A program made the translations under genes and the position numbers. Shown here piece after piece: positions 26,534-36,573 of a DNA stretch of 64,000 bases. Source of the stretch: Pedobacter cryoconitis (GTDB taxonomy: Bacteria; Bacteroidota; Bacteroidia; Sphingobacteriales; Sphingobacteriaceae); the NCBI RefSeq assembly GCF_014200595.1, contig NZ_JACHCG010000003.1, forward strand, positions 410,084-474,083. Direction: 5' to 3'. Below the pieces are notes generated by a model that searched no databases, was not told the origin of the DNA, and saw only the letters and a program-made list of their open reading frames with translations. Each line of letters begins with the position of its first letter. Positions within the stretch are counted from its first letter, which is position 1.

Positions 26534-28000
26534 TTATTTTACCGATGTTAATTTTTGATTTACCTGTTCTAATAATTGTTGTACCGAAGCTTCTGATAAA
26601 TGCAGAATTGGTTTAGGATATACTCCCAATACGATAATCAACGCACAAATTATAACCAATACAATTTGTTCAGTTCCTTTAATGTCTGCAAATCCAAGTG
26701 TTAGTTCATTGGTTTTGCCTAACATGATGTTCTGGTACAGGCGGAACATATATACCGCACCAAAAATAACTGTCAATCCTGCAAATACGACAGCCCAGAT
26801 ATTATACTGGTAGATACCGATCAGCAATAGAAACTCTCCGATAAAGCCGTTAGTTCCCGGTAAAGCTACTGTTCCCAATACAATGATCAGAAATGCAATG
26901 GCCAGTTTTGGTGCTGATTTCGCAATACCACCCAATTCAGCAATCGTATTTGTTTTTACCCTGGAGAAAATAATGTCCAGTACAAAGAATAAACCGATCA
27001 CGTTTACACCGTGACTTAACATTTGAATCATTGCACCTTGCATACCTTGCGTATTTAAAGCAAAGATACCCGCAGAAATCAACCCTACGTGGGCAATTGA
27101 TGAATAAGCAATTAGTCTCTTCGCATCTTTCTGTCTGAAAGCAATTAAAGAAGCATATACAATTCCGATGATAGACAAAATAATTGCAGTATTACCCCAT
27201 TCCTCTACACCTGCCGGAACAATTGGCAATAACCATCTGATCACACCATAAATACCCATTTTCAACATGATACCCGAAAGTAACATCGTACCTGCTGCCG
27301 GTGCCTCAGTATAGGTATCCGGCTGCCACGTATGGAAAGGGAAAATTGGCATTTTAATCGCAAAAGCAATAAAGAACGACCAGAATATCCAGCCCTGCTG
27401 AACAGGATCCAAATGAAGCTGATAGAATGCTTGTATATCAAAGTTATGTGCCGGGTTTTGTAAGTACAGGTAAATGATACCTAATAACATGAATAAAGAA
27501 CCAGCAATAGTGTAAACGAAGAACTTCATGTTTACTTTAATACGGTCTTTACCTCCCCAGATTGCGCAAATAAAGTAAATTGGAATTAATGCAGCTTCCC
27601 ATCCGATATAGAATAAGAAAGCATCCATTGCTGTAAATACAACCAGTAAACCTGCCTGCATAAATAAGATTAGAGCAAAGAAACCAGCTGGTGATTTATA
27701 GTTATGCTGATAACTGGCCAGGATAATAATCGGTACCAGCACATTGGTCAGCAAAACTGTGATTAAGCTGATCCCGTCGATACCTGCATGGAAATGAATT
27801 CCAAGATCCTGAATCCAGGGTAAGTTGACGACAAATTGTGTACTTGCATCCGGGATAAACTGTCCGGCAACAACAGCTGTTAATGCCAATGAAGCAACAG
27901 CGAAAACCAGGGCTACATGTTTAGCGGCATTGCCGGTAAATGCTGTAACCAGTGCACCAACTACTGGCAGAAATATTAGAAGTATTAAAAGTTGTTCCAT
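26534..28000 (-). CDS. nuoM: NADH-quinone oxidoreductase subunit M
   Basis: A 488-residue antiporter-like membrane subunit. Conserved spots are IGWEAALIPIYF near residues 132-143, FPFHTWQPDTYTEAP near 221-235 and KRLIAYSSIAHVG near 294-306. Length matches NuoM (about 490-510). It lies 4 bp before nuoN and 21 bp after nuoL. Confidence 0.96.
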   Translation of the reverse strand: MEQLLILLIFLPVVGALVTAFTGNAAKHVALVFAVASLALTAVVAGQFIPDASTQFVVNLPWIQDLGIHFHAGIDGISLITVLLTNVLVPIIILASYQHNYKSPAGFFALILFMQAGLLVVFTAMDAFLFYIGWEAALIPIYFICAIWGGKDRIKVNMKFFVYTIAGSLFMLLGIIYLYLQNPAHNFDIQAFYQLHLDPVQQGWIFWSFFIAFAIKMPIFPFHTWQPDTYTEAPAAGTMLLSGIMLKMGIYGVIRWLLPIVPAGVEEWGNTAIILSIIGIVYASLIAFRQKDAKRLIAYSSIAHVGLISAGIFALNTQGMQGAMIQMLSHGVNVIGLFFVLDIIFSRVKTNTIAELGGIAKSAPKLAIAFLIIVLGTVALPGTNGFIGEFLLLIGIYQYNIWAVVFAGLTVIFGAVYMFRLYQNIMLGKTNELTLGFADIKGTEQIVLVIICALIIVLGVYPKPILHLSEASVQQLLEQVNQKLTSVK

Positions 28001-28021
28001 TATGTTTTCTTGGACGATCTT

Positions 28022-29914
28022 TTATAGAGATAAATAAGTATACAATAACAACGAGATGATTCCAACCACCATCATAAAAATATAGAACCCAACATTACCT
28101 GATTGCAGTAATCTGACTCCTTTACTTGCTTCCGATGTGCTCCATCCTAAACCATTGACAATACCGTCAATAATCTTTTTATCAAATACCTTATAAAAGA
28201 ATACTGAAATAGCATCCAGAGGTTTTCTGATTAAAGTATCATAAATCTCATCTACATAGAATTTATGATAAGATAGTTTAGCCAATGCAGAACGTTGTCC
28301 TTCGTCTGCCACAGGAACGTGGTTTTGTTTCACGTATTTACTATAAGCAAATGCGATAGAAATCAATACCCCTACAACTGAAACAGCCATTAAAATATAT
28401 TCAGTAGCATGGTCCGGTGCTTCTCCATGATGCTGGATAACCGGCGCAAGCCAATGTGATAACCAATGTGAACCTCCCAATGACTCCGGAACACCAATTG
28501 CACCACCGATAGCTGAAAGCACGGCAAGCACGATTAATGGAATGGTCATACTTTTTGGAGACTCATGGATTTTTTCTTCCGCATGGTGTGTTCCTCTGTA
28601 TTTACCAAAAAAGGTAAGGAACAACATTCTGAACATATAGAATGCAGTTAAAAAGGCAGTGAATACACCAATTGCCCACATTACTTTGTTATACTCGTAT
28701 ACATGAGAAAGGATCTCGTCTTTCGAGAAGAAACCTGAGAACGGAGGTAAACCTGAAATCGCAATCGTACCAATCAGCATGGTTAAGAAAGTAACCGGAA
28801 GTTTTTTACGTAAACCACCCATATGTCTCATATCCTGCTCATGGTGCATCGCATGGATCACCGACCCTGCACATAAGAACAATAATGCTTTAAAGAAAGC
28901 ATGTGTAATGACGTGGAAGAAAGAACCGTTATAAGCACCAACACCCAATCCCAAGAACATATATCCCAATTGAGATACAGTAGAATAAGCCAGTACTTTT
29001 TTAATATCTGTTTGTGTCAGGGCAATTAATGCACCCATAACAGCTGTTGCCAGACCAATAATTGCAATTAAGTGCTGAACTACAGGAGCCAGATCAAATA
29101 ATACATTTGAACGTGCAATCATATAGATACCAGCAGTTACCATTGTTGCCGCGTGAATCAGGGCAGAAACAGGCGTTGGACCAGCCATCGCATCCGGTAA
29201 CCAGGTAAACAATGGAATTTGTGCAGATTTACCGCAGGCACCCACAAATAATAATAAAGCAATTAATGCAATAGTAGAATTGCCGGAAACCATATTACCT
29301 GCCAGCGGGAATATTTTAGAGAACTCCACACTACCGAAAGTAGTGAAGATCAGGAATACCGCGATTAAGAAGCCTAAATCACCGATACGGTTCATGACGA
29401 AGGCTTTCTTTGCTGCTGTTGCATAACTGCTGTTGGTAAACCAGAAGCCGATCAGTAAGTAAGAGCATAAACCAACACCCTCCCATCCGATAAACATCAC
29501 GATATAGTTTGATCCAAGAACCAGCAACAACATGAAAAAGATAAACAAGTTTAAATAGCTGAAGAATTTACCGAATCCTTCATCATCATGCATATACCCG
29601 ATCGAGTATACATGAATCAGGAAACCGATTCCGGTGATGATCAGCAACATGATTGAACTCAATGGATCTACCAGGAAGGAAACCGGAATTTTTAATGAAC
29701 CGGCACTGATCCAGTCAAACAAGAAAATCTCGTGCGATTTCACAGCATCATTGCCTAAAGCTAAAAAGATGCCGATACTAATCACAAAAGATATGAATAT
29801 CACGCTACTCCCAATAAAACCGATCAGGTTTTTGGATAATGTATTTCTCCCAAGACCGTTGATGATAAAGCCTAAAAGAGGAATTAACGGAACCAGCCAA
29901 ACTAAATTTATCAT
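28022..29914 (-). CDS. nuoL: NADH-quinone oxidoreductase subunit L
   Basis: A 630-residue distal proton-pumping subunit. It has HVYSIGYM near residue 101, GWEGVGLCSYLLIGFW near 143-158, FTWLPDAMAGPTPVSALIHAATMV near 241-264 and the C-terminal lateral-helix region. Length agrees with the family (600-660). It lies 21 bp after nuoK. Confidence 0.96.
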   Translation of the reverse strand: MINLVWLVPLIPLLGFIINGLGRNTLSKNLIGFIGSSVIFISFVISIGIFLALGNDAVKSHEIFLFDWISAGSLKIPVSFLVDPLSSIMLLIITGIGFLIHVYSIGYMHDDEGFGKFFSYLNLFIFFMLLLVLGSNYIVMFIGWEGVGLCSYLLIGFWFTNSSYATAAKKAFVMNRIGDLGFLIAVFLIFTTFGSVEFSKIFPLAGNMVSGNSTIALIALLLFVGACGKSAQIPLFTWLPDAMAGPTPVSALIHAATMVTAGIYMIARSNVLFDLAPVVQHLIAIIGLATAVMGALIALTQTDIKKVLAYSTVSQLGYMFLGLGVGAYNGSFFHVITHAFFKALLFLCAGSVIHAMHHEQDMRHMGGLRKKLPVTFLTMLIGTIAISGLPPFSGFFSKDEILSHVYEYNKVMWAIGVFTAFLTAFYMFRMLFLTFFGKYRGTHHAEEKIHESPKSMTIPLIVLAVLSAIGGAIGVPESLGGSHWLSHWLAPVIQHHGEAPDHATEYILMAVSVVGVLISIAFAYSKYVKQNHVPVADEGQRSALAKLSYHKFYVDEIYDTLIRKPLDAISVFFYKVFDKKIIDGIVNGLGWSTSEASKGVRLLQSGNVGFYIFMMVVGIISLLLYTYLSL

Positions 29915-29935
29915 TTTATAATTTATTCTTAATAA

Positions 29936-30265
29936 TTACCACTTAAGGCGATTCAATACATTAATATCTGTAGACTGCGTATTTCTGTAAACCATTACAA
30001 TAATACTTAAGCCCACTGCTACTTCGGCCGCTGCCAGAGCCATGATGAAAAATACAAACACCTGCCCCGAAGGATCGTTGCTATGTACAGAGAAAGCAGT
30101 AAGTAATAAATTAACAGCATTCAGCATCAATTCTACCGACATAAAAATTACGATAGCATTTCTGCGGGTGAGTACGCCTATTACACCGATGGTGAAAATG
30201 ATAGCACTTAACCATATATAATGATTAAGCGGTACACCCTGTAAGGTTTGAGTAAGATTATTCAC
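29936..30265 (-). CDS. nuoK: NADH-quinone oxidoreductase subunit K
   Basis: A 109-residue membrane protein with three helices and the signature SVELMLNAVNLLL near residues 44-56, including the conserved Glu of the proton path, and AAAEVAVGLSI near 78-88 with the second Glu. Its start shares a base with the nuoJ stop, indicating coupled translation. Confidence 0.96.
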   Translation of the reverse strand: MNNLTQTLQGVPLNHYIWLSAIIFTIGVIGVLTRRNAIVIFMSVELMLNAVNLLLTAFSVHSNDPSGQVFVFFIMALAAAEVAVGLSIIVMVYRNTQSTDINVLNRLKW

Positions 30266-30762
30266 TATACTTTTTCTTTTTTAGTTAATAATACGGCACC
30301 CACCATAGCTGTAAGCAATAGAATTGAAGACAACTCGAAAGGCAGCATAAATGGACCGAACAATTCTTTACCCAGGTTCTTAACCAGACCTAAGTTTGGA
30401 TTCTGCAATACCAATGGATCAGATACAGCTGTAGCCTTTAAAGAGCCAATCAGTGTCACTACCAGACAACATCCGGCAACGATACCTACAACCTTTACTA
30501 AACCAGACTTCAGTGGCTCATTCTCTTTATTTAGATTGAGCAGCATCAGGACAAACAGGAAGAGTACCATAATTGCCCCCATGTACACAATAAAGTTTAC
30601 CACTGCCAGAAACTGCGCATTAAGCAAAATGTAATGGACTGTGAACGTAAAAAACGTTACGATCAGATAAAGTACACTATGCACCGGGTTCTTTGCGGAA
30701 ATCACCATCAGTGAAAAGAAAATACTTAAAAAAGCGACCAAATAGAATACTGATGTACCCAT
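30265..30762 (-). CDS. nuoJ: NADH-quinone oxidoreductase subunit J
   Basis: A 165-residue membrane subunit with five hydrophobic segments and VNFIVYMGAIMVLFLFVLML near residues 55-74, the typical NuoJ helix with its pi-bulge tyrosine region. It begins 80 bp after nuoI, the largest internal gap of the operon apart from nuoA-nuoB, and that gap holds a hairpin and a -7 box. Confidence 0.95.
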   Translation of the reverse strand: MGTSVFYLVAFLSIFFSLMVISAKNPVHSVLYLIVTFFTFTVHYILLNAQFLAVVNFIVYMGAIMVLFLFVLMLLNLNKENEPLKSGLVKVVGIVAGCCLVVTLIGSLKATAVSDPLVLQNPNLGLVKNLGKELFGPFMLPFELSSILLLTAMVGAVLLTKKEKV

Positions 30763-30781
30763 TTATTATTTTTGTTTTAAA

Positions 30782-30835
30782 GCCGTAAACGGCAAATGTA
30801 TAAACTGTTTATATCAAGAAGCGACTACACGCTTC
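30782..30835 (-). promoter_or_regulatory. hairpins and possible internal promoter between nuoI and nuoJ
   Basis: On the minus strand GAAGCG-6 nt-CGCTTC (30818-30835) follows the nuoI stop, then TACATTTG (30793-30800), an exact TAnnTTTG, then a GCCGT-2 nt-ACGGC stem (30782-30793). No good -33 box is visible. This could set a separate level for nuoJKLMN. Confidence 0.4.
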
Positions 30836-30842
30836 AATTTCA

Positions 30843-31343
30843 TTATTTCTTTAAAAGAGGCTCTTCTACCAGTTTGTCTTTACCGTAAATAAAGTCTTTA
30901 CGCAGATAATCTGAAGGAACAATCGGCCCGTCCAGGTAAATTGCTTCTTTCGGACAAGCTTCTTCACATAAACCACAAAAAATGCAGCGCAGCATATTGA
31001 TTTCATATACGGCAGCGTATTTCTCTTCTCTATACAAATCCTTCTCTTCTGGTTTACGTTCAGCAGCAATCATGGTGATCGCTTCCGCAGGGCATGACAA
31101 TGCACATAATCCACAAGCCGTACAACGTTCTTTACCGTCCTCATCTCTTTTCAGGGAATGCATCCCTCTCCAGTTGATAGACATTTCACGCTGAACTTCA
31201 GGATACCTGATTGTCGCTTCTTTTTTGAAGAAGTGACTGATCGTAATAGCCAGACCCTTTCCTAATGCAGGCAGATACATCCGCTCCGCAAAATTAAGTG
31301 GCTTTTGTATTAATATTTTCTTTTTACTGGTTAATGGTTCCAT
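30843..31343 (-). CDS. nuoI: NADH-quinone oxidoreductase subunit I (8Fe ferredoxin)
   Basis: A 166-residue subunit with two 4Fe-4S motifs, CTACGLCALSCP near residues 68-79 and CIFCGLCEEACP near 113-124, which bind clusters N6a and N6b. It is a peripheral-arm protein joining NuoCDB and NuoH. It lies 33 bp after the nuoH stop. Confidence 0.96.
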   Translation of the reverse strand: MEPLTSKKKILIQKPLNFAERMYLPALGKGLAITISHFFKKEATIRYPEVQREMSINWRGMHSLKRDEDGKERCTACGLCALSCPAEAITMIAAERKPEEKDLYREEKYAAVYEINMLRCIFCGLCEEACPKEAIYLDGPIVPSDYLRKDFIYGKDKLVEEPLLKK

Positions 31344-31376
31344 TAAACCTCCTTTTATATTCCGCTGAGCGGATAG

Positions 31377-32417
31377 TTAAAACTTTTCTACTATTGCAAT
31401 CACAATACCTGTGATAATTACGTTCGCTATGGCAATTGGGATCAGCACTTTCCAGCCCAGATGCATCAGCTGATCATAACGGAAACGGGGAATTGTCCAT
31501 CTCACCCACATAAAGAAAAATATGAATGCAAATATTTTAGCGAACAATACAGCCGTTCCGATTAATGGAGCAATTACAGGCCCAACCTGCGTCAGTACCC
31601 AGTCCATACCCGGATAGTTATATCCTCCGAAGTATAGCGTTGCCATGACTGCCGAAGACACAAACATATTGATATATTCCGCAAACAGGTAAAAACCTAA
31701 TTTCATCGAAGAATACTCCGTGTGGTATCCACCAATTAATTCAGTTTCACATTCCGGTAAATCGAATGGTGCTCTGTTAGTTTCAGCAAATGCGCAGATG
31801 ATAAATAACAGGAAGCCTAATGGCTGATAAAGCACATTCCAGCGCCATCCATGTTGCATATCCACGATTTCTTTTAAACTCATGGTGTTGGTCACCAATA
31901 ACAAAGCGATAATAGAAAGTCCCATTGCCACCTCATAACTGATATTTTGCGAAGCCGCACGAATAGCACTTAAAAGAGAGTATTTATTGTTAGAAGCCCA
32001 TCCACCGATCATTACACCGTATACACTCAGAGAAACTACGCCGAAAATGTATAAAACACCAACGTTAATATCGGTAACCTGCAATGGAATAACTCTTCCG
32101 GCAGCAGTTGTAATCGGGCTTCCCCATGGAATAACAGCAGTTCCGATACAGGCGGTCAGCATTGCTAAACCCGGCCCAACCATAAACAGCCACTTGTTCG
32201 CATGCGTAGGAATAATTTCTTCCTTCATGAACATTTTCAGTCCGTCTGCCAATGGCTGCAAGATCCCGAAAGGGCCTGCACGGTCTGGTCCAAGTCTATC
32301 CTGCAAGAAAGCAGCAACTTTTCTTTCCGCATATGTAGAATACATAGCGATAACTAAACTTATACCAAAAATGATAGCGACCAGTATAAATTTTTCTATG
32401 ACGAATGAGATATCCAT
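31377..32417 (-). CDS. nuoH: NADH-quinone oxidoreductase subunit H
   Basis: A 346-residue membrane subunit with about eight helices. ERKVAAFLQDRLGPDRAG (residues ~31-48) and AETNRAPFDLPECETELIGG (near 211-230) are its defining loops, shaping the quinone entry site. The start codon shares one base with the nuoG stop. Confidence 0.97.
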   Translation of the reverse strand: MDISFVIEKFILVAIIFGISLVIAMYSTYAERKVAAFLQDRLGPDRAGPFGILQPLADGLKMFMKEEIIPTHANKWLFMVGPGLAMLTACIGTAVIPWGSPITTAAGRVIPLQVTDINVGVLYIFGVVSLSVYGVMIGGWASNNKYSLLSAIRAASQNISYEVAMGLSIIALLLVTNTMSLKEIVDMQHGWRWNVLYQPLGFLLFIICAFAETNRAPFDLPECETELIGGYHTEYSSMKLGFYLFAEYINMFVSSAVMATLYFGGYNYPGMDWVLTQVGPVIAPLIGTAVLFAKIFAFIFFFMWVRWTIPRFRYDQLMHLGWKVLIPIAIANVIITGIVIAIVEKF

Positions 32418-33421
32418 TAGAATTTAGCGGTTTTTTCCAGTTCAACTTTATTAGCTTCCTGCAAACGAAGATCTTCCTGAATTACAGGTAATGGGATCAT
32501 CGTTTCGTAATGATTAGAAGAGATTACCGAAGTATCACTGATATGCGTAGGATGCTCAATAGTCCAGTCTGCTGTTTTCTTTTTATCGAAACGGCAAGTG
32601 TTACAAATGAACTCCTCCACTTCACCATAAATGTCTTTACGGGCAGTTACCCTTAAAACATCTTCTCCTTTATACCATAAAGTCACTTTACCACTACAAG
32701 TAGGGCAATCTCTATGTGCATCCACAGGTTTTGTAAACCAAACCCTGTTTTTGAAACGGAAAGTTTTATCAGTTAAAGCACCAACCGGACATACATCAAT
32801 CACGTTTCCGGAGAAATCGTTATCAACAGCAGTCTGGATATAAGTAGAAATTTCTGAGTGATCACCTCTGTTTAAGATACCATGAACACGTTTATTAGTG
32901 ATCTGATCTGCTGTAAACACACAACGGTAGCATAAAATGCACCTGTTCATATGTAACTGGATCTTATCTCCTATATCGATACGCTCAAATGTACGGCGCT
33001 CAAATTCATAACGTGTTTTTTGTAAACCGTGCTCATAACCCAGATTCTGCAAATCGCATTCTCCGGCCTGGTCACATACCGGACAATCCAGCGGGTGATT
33101 AATCAACAGCATCTCTACCACACCACTTCTGGCTTCAATTACTTCAGGAGAAGTAATATTCTGCACTTCCATTCCGTCCATTACTGTTGTACGGCACGAA
33201 GCAACCAGCTTAGGCATTGGTCTCGGGTCTTTTTCAGATCCCTTGCTTACTTTTACGATACAAGTACGGCACTTACCTCCGCTACCTTCCAATTTGGAAT
33301 AGTAGCACATTGCAGGAGGCACAATGTCTCCGCCAATTTGCCTTGCAGCATTCAGGATCGTTGTACCGGGCTCTACTTCGACGGTTATCCCGTCTATGGT
33401 TACCTTAACTTTTTCACTCAT
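32417..33421 (-). CDS. nuoG: short NADH-quinone oxidoreductase subunit G (2Fe-2S/4Fe-4S protein)
   Basis: The start at 33421 (MSEKVKVTIDG) gives 334 residues; the longer frame adds 13 unlikely residues. The cysteine sets are present in order: 2Fe-2S ligands around CYYS..CRTC, the His/Cys set HPLDCPVCDQAGEC near residue 96, CILCYRC near 142 with CPVGA near 189, and a CPTC..CNTC pair near 217-252. The protein then stops, so the large molybdopterin-oxidoreductase-like domain of the usual 700-900-residue NuoG is absent. I believe short forms are usual in this group, but have no comparison here. Confidence 0.9.
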   Translation of the reverse strand: MSEKVKVTIDGITVEVEPGTTILNAARQIGGDIVPPAMCYYSKLEGSGGKCRTCIVKVSKGSEKDPRPMPKLVASCRTTVMDGMEVQNITSPEVIEARSGVVEMLLINHPLDCPVCDQAGECDLQNLGYEHGLQKTRYEFERRTFERIDIGDKIQLHMNRCILCYRCVFTADQITNKRVHGILNRGDHSEISTYIQTAVDNDFSGNVIDVCPVGALTDKTFRFKNRVWFTKPVDAHRDCPTCSGKVTLWYKGEDVLRVTARKDIYGEVEEFICNTCRFDKKKTADWTIEHPTHISDTSVISSNHYETMIPLPVIQEDLRLQEANKVELEKTAKF

Positions 33422-33482
33422 TGTTAAATGATATTCTTTTATCATTCCTGCGTTTCTCAATCAAAAAACCCAGGTCTGACAG

Positions 33483-34850
33483 TTAATTTTCCTGTTTTAC
33501 TTCTGCTTTAGGAATCGGCACTGCATAATTAGCGATACCATAATTTCCCTGAAGACTTTTTATAGGCTCTTTCACATGCCATTCAAACTCATCTCTGAAA
33601 TGTCTGATTGCACTTGCGACAGGCCATGCAGCAGCATCTCCTAAAGGACAAATTGTATTTCCTTCGATCTTTTTAGACACATCAACCAATAAGTCAATAT
33701 CACTCATCTTACCATGTCCATGTTCCAGTCTGTGTAATACTTTTTCCATCCATCCAGTACCTTCACGGCATGGAGAACACTGACCACAGCTTTCATGGTG
33801 ATAAAAGCGGGAAAAGTTCCAGGTATTTCTTACAATACACTGATCTTCATCAAAAGCGATAAAACCACCTGAACCTAACATAGTCCCGGTAGCAAATCCA
33901 CCTTCAGAAAGAGATTCGTAACTCATTAAACGTGGTTCACCGTTTGCTAATTTAAGCGTCAGGTTAGCAGGCAATACCGGAACAGAAGAACCTCCGGCTA
34001 CAGTAGCCTTCAATCTTTTGCCATTGGCAATACCACCACAATATTCATCAGAATAAATGAACTCTTCTACCGGAAGGCCCAATTCTATTTCGTAAACACC
34101 TGGTCTGACCAGATTACCCGAAGCAGAAATCAGTTTCGTTCCTGTACTGCGTCCAATACCGATTTTCATGTATTCATCACCGCCGTCATTAATAATAGGC
34201 ACGACTGCGGCAATAGATTCTACGTTGTTCACTACAGTCGGGCAGCCATATAAACCAGCGATAGCCGGGAATGGTGGTTTAATCCTTGGATTACCCCTTT
34301 TACCTTCAAGTGATTCTAATAAAGCCGTTTCCTCACCGCAGATATAAGCTCCGCCACCCGGCTGAACATAAACCTCCAGATCATAACCCGACCCTAAAAT
34401 GTTTTTTCCTAAAAAGCCGGCAGCTTTTGCTTCTGCGATTGCTCTTTCCAGAATCCTGATTTGCGGCATCATCTCTCCACGTACGTAGATATAAGATGTG
34501 TTAGCGCCCAATGCATAACTTGACACAATCATTCCTTCAATTAAAGCATGAGGAATGTAAGTCATCAGATAACGGTCTTTGAAAGTACCCGGCTCTGATT
34601 CGTCAGCATTACATACCAGGTAGCGGGCAACACCTTCTGGTTTTGCCAGAAAGCTCCACTTCATTCCTGTAGGGAAACCTGCACCGCCACGTCCGCGTAA
34701 GCCAGACTTTTTAACCTCTTCCACCACTTCATCAGGGGTCAGGGTTTTCAAAGCTTTCTCCACAGCACGGTACCCGCCTTTTTGGCGGTAAACATCAAGT
34801 GTATTGATGCCTGGTACGTTTATATGTTCTAATAAGAGTTTACGGGCCAT
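33483..34850 (-). CDS. nuoF: NADH-quinone oxidoreductase subunit F
   Basis: A 455-residue flavoprotein. GRGGAGFPTGMKW near residues 53-65 binds FMN and NADH, AYICGEETAL near 178-187 follows, and CGQCSPCREG near 357-366 plus a later CPLG cysteine bind cluster N3. It oxidises NADH at the tip of the peripheral arm. It shares one base with the nuoE stop. Confidence 0.97.
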   Translation of the reverse strand: MARKLLLEHINVPGINTLDVYRQKGGYRAVEKALKTLTPDEVVEEVKKSGLRGRGGAGFPTGMKWSFLAKPEGVARYLVCNADESEPGTFKDRYLMTYIPHALIEGMIVSSYALGANTSYIYVRGEMMPQIRILERAIAEAKAAGFLGKNILGSGYDLEVYVQPGGGAYICGEETALLESLEGKRGNPRIKPPFPAIAGLYGCPTVVNNVESIAAVVPIINDGGDEYMKIGIGRSTGTKLISASGNLVRPGVYEIELGLPVEEFIYSDEYCGGIANGKRLKATVAGGSSVPVLPANLTLKLANGEPRLMSYESLSEGGFATGTMLGSGGFIAFDEDQCIVRNTWNFSRFYHHESCGQCSPCREGTGWMEKVLHRLEHGHGKMSDIDLLVDVSKKIEGNTICPLGDAAAWPVASAIRHFRDEFEWHVKEPIKSLQGNYGIANYAVPIPKAEVKQEN

Positions 34851-35362
34851 TATTTTTTGCGTAATTCTTCTATCAATGTGTCTACCTTTTGATTGTCGAG
34901 GTTTTCATAAAAAGTGTATTCAGGGCCTATTTGCAGAACCGGGCCATAACCACAGGCTGCAAGACATTCAACACCTCTCCAGCTGAATAAACCATCAGCT
35001 GTAACCTCTCCTTCTTTCACCCCAAGAGTCTGTTCCATATGCTCCATCAGTTTTTCCGCTCCTACCAGGCAGCAAGGCCCGGTGCGGCAAACTTCTAAAA
35101 CATATTTACCCTTTGGCTGCAAGAAATACATACTGTAAAAAGAGGCTACCTCGTAAACTTCGATAGGTTCAATTTTTAAATATGCAGCTACTTTATCCAT
35201 CGCATTGGAGCTTAACCAACCTAATTCTGCCTGAACTTCGTGAAGTATAGGCAATAGGGCAGATTTTTGTTTCCCTTGCGGATATCTACTTGAAATTTCA
35301 TCACACTTTGCGATCAAAGCTGATGAAAACTCTACTGGTTGTTGTTCTTCTACTTTAAGCAT
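34850..35362 (-). CDS. nuoE: NADH-quinone oxidoreductase subunit E
   Basis: A 170-residue thioredoxin-fold 2Fe-2S protein. The ligands are CRTGPCC near residues 91-97 and CLAACGYGP near 132-140. Its start overlaps the nuoD end by 8 bp. It works with NuoF in the NADH-dehydrogenase module. Confidence 0.95.
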   Translation of the reverse strand: MLKVEEQQPVEFSSALIAKCDEISSRYPQGKQKSALLPILHEVQAELGWLSSNAMDKVAAYLKIEPIEVYEVASFYSMYFLQPKGKYVLEVCRTGPCCLVGAEKLMEHMEQTLGVKEGEVTADGLFSWRGVECLAACGYGPVLQIGPEYTFYENLDNQKVDTLIEELRKK

Positions 35363-36569
35363 CTAATTCTCCGGCAATAATATTCATACTACTCATGTTG
35401 ATAATGGCATCAGACAATAACATTCCTTCACTCATCTTTGCATACATGGAATAATTGATAAAACTAGGTCTTCTGAAGTGCAGACGGTAAGGTGTTCTTC
35501 CGCCATCATTGATCAGATAAAAACCAAGTTCTCCGTTTCCGCCTTCAACAGCATGATATACTTCTGCTTTAGGTGCATCAATCTCTCCCATTACAATTTT
35601 GAAATGGTAAATCAAGGCCTCCATATTGTTGTATACTTCTTCTTTAGCAGGTAAATAGAAATCTGGCACATCTGCGTGGAAAACTCCGGCAGGTTCATGT
35701 TTGATTTTCTCCAATGCCTGTTCAATCAGACTTACACTCTGCCACATTTCTTCGTTACGCACTAAATAGCGATCGTAAATATCACCGCTTGTACCTACAG
35801 GAACTTCGAAATCGAACTCATCATAAGAACAATAAGGCTCACTTACGCGTACATCATAGTCTACACCGGTTGCACGTAACAAAGGGCCGCTCCAGCTGTA
35901 ATCCAAAGCTTGTTCCGGTGTAACACAGGCAACGCCGGCAGTACGGTCAATAAAGATACGGTTACGGTTAAGCAGGCTTTCAAACTCCCTTAAAGCAACA
36001 GGGAATTCTTTTAAGAATTTATTGATTTTAGCAAAGGCGATGTCGTTGAAATCTCTTTCAAAACCACCTATACGGCCAATATTTGTTGTTAAACGCGCAC
36101 CACATATTTCTTCATAAATTTCATAGATATGCTCTCTGAACTGGAAAAGATATAAGAAGGTGGTTGTTGCACCGGTATCCTGCGCGATAATCGTATTACA
36201 GATAATGTGATCTGAAATACGCGCCAGTTCCATGACGATAATCCTCAGATAATCTACACGTTTAGGTACTTTTATATTTAACAGTTTCTCTACTGTCATG
36301 TGCCATCCCATATTGTTAATAGGTGATGAGCAGTAGTTTAACCTGTCTGTAAGGGGCGTAATCTGATAGAATGGCCTGTGTTCAGCAATCTTTTCAAAGG
36401 CGCGGTGAATATACCCGATGGTAGAAACTCCGCTCACAATACGTTCTCCGTCTAATTGAAGTACGTTTTGAAAAACACCGTGTGTTGCAGGGTGAGTCGG
36501 ACCTAAGTTTAAGGTCACCAGCTCATTCTGAGGATCGTTGTCTGTATATACTGGTTGATTGTGATTCAT
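35355..36569 (-). CDS. nuoD: NADH-quinone oxidoreductase subunit D
   Basis: The start at 36569 (MNHNQPVY) gives 404 residues and puts the gene just after nuoC, 4 bp apart; a longer frame would overlap it. NLGPTHPATHGV near residues 22-33 is the quinone-site His loop, RLNYCSSP near 75-82 and IGGFERDFND near 156-165 follow, and the end is IIAGELDA. NuoC and NuoD are separate here, unlike the E. coli fusion. Confidence 0.96.
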   Translation of the reverse strand: MNHNQPVYTDNDPQNELVTLNLGPTHPATHGVFQNVLQLDGERIVSGVSTIGYIHRAFEKIAEHRPFYQITPLTDRLNYCSSPINNMGWHMTVEKLLNIKVPKRVDYLRIIVMELARISDHIICNTIIAQDTGATTTFLYLFQFREHIYEIYEEICGARLTTNIGRIGGFERDFNDIAFAKINKFLKEFPVALREFESLLNRNRIFIDRTAGVACVTPEQALDYSWSGPLLRATGVDYDVRVSEPYCSYDEFDFEVPVGTSGDIYDRYLVRNEEMWQSVSLIEQALEKIKHEPAGVFHADVPDFYLPAKEEVYNNMEALIYHFKIVMGEIDAPKAEVYHAVEGGNGELGFYLINDGGRTPYRLHFRRPSFINYSMYAKMSEGMLLSDAIINMSSMNIIAGELDA

Positions 36570-36573
36570 GTTC

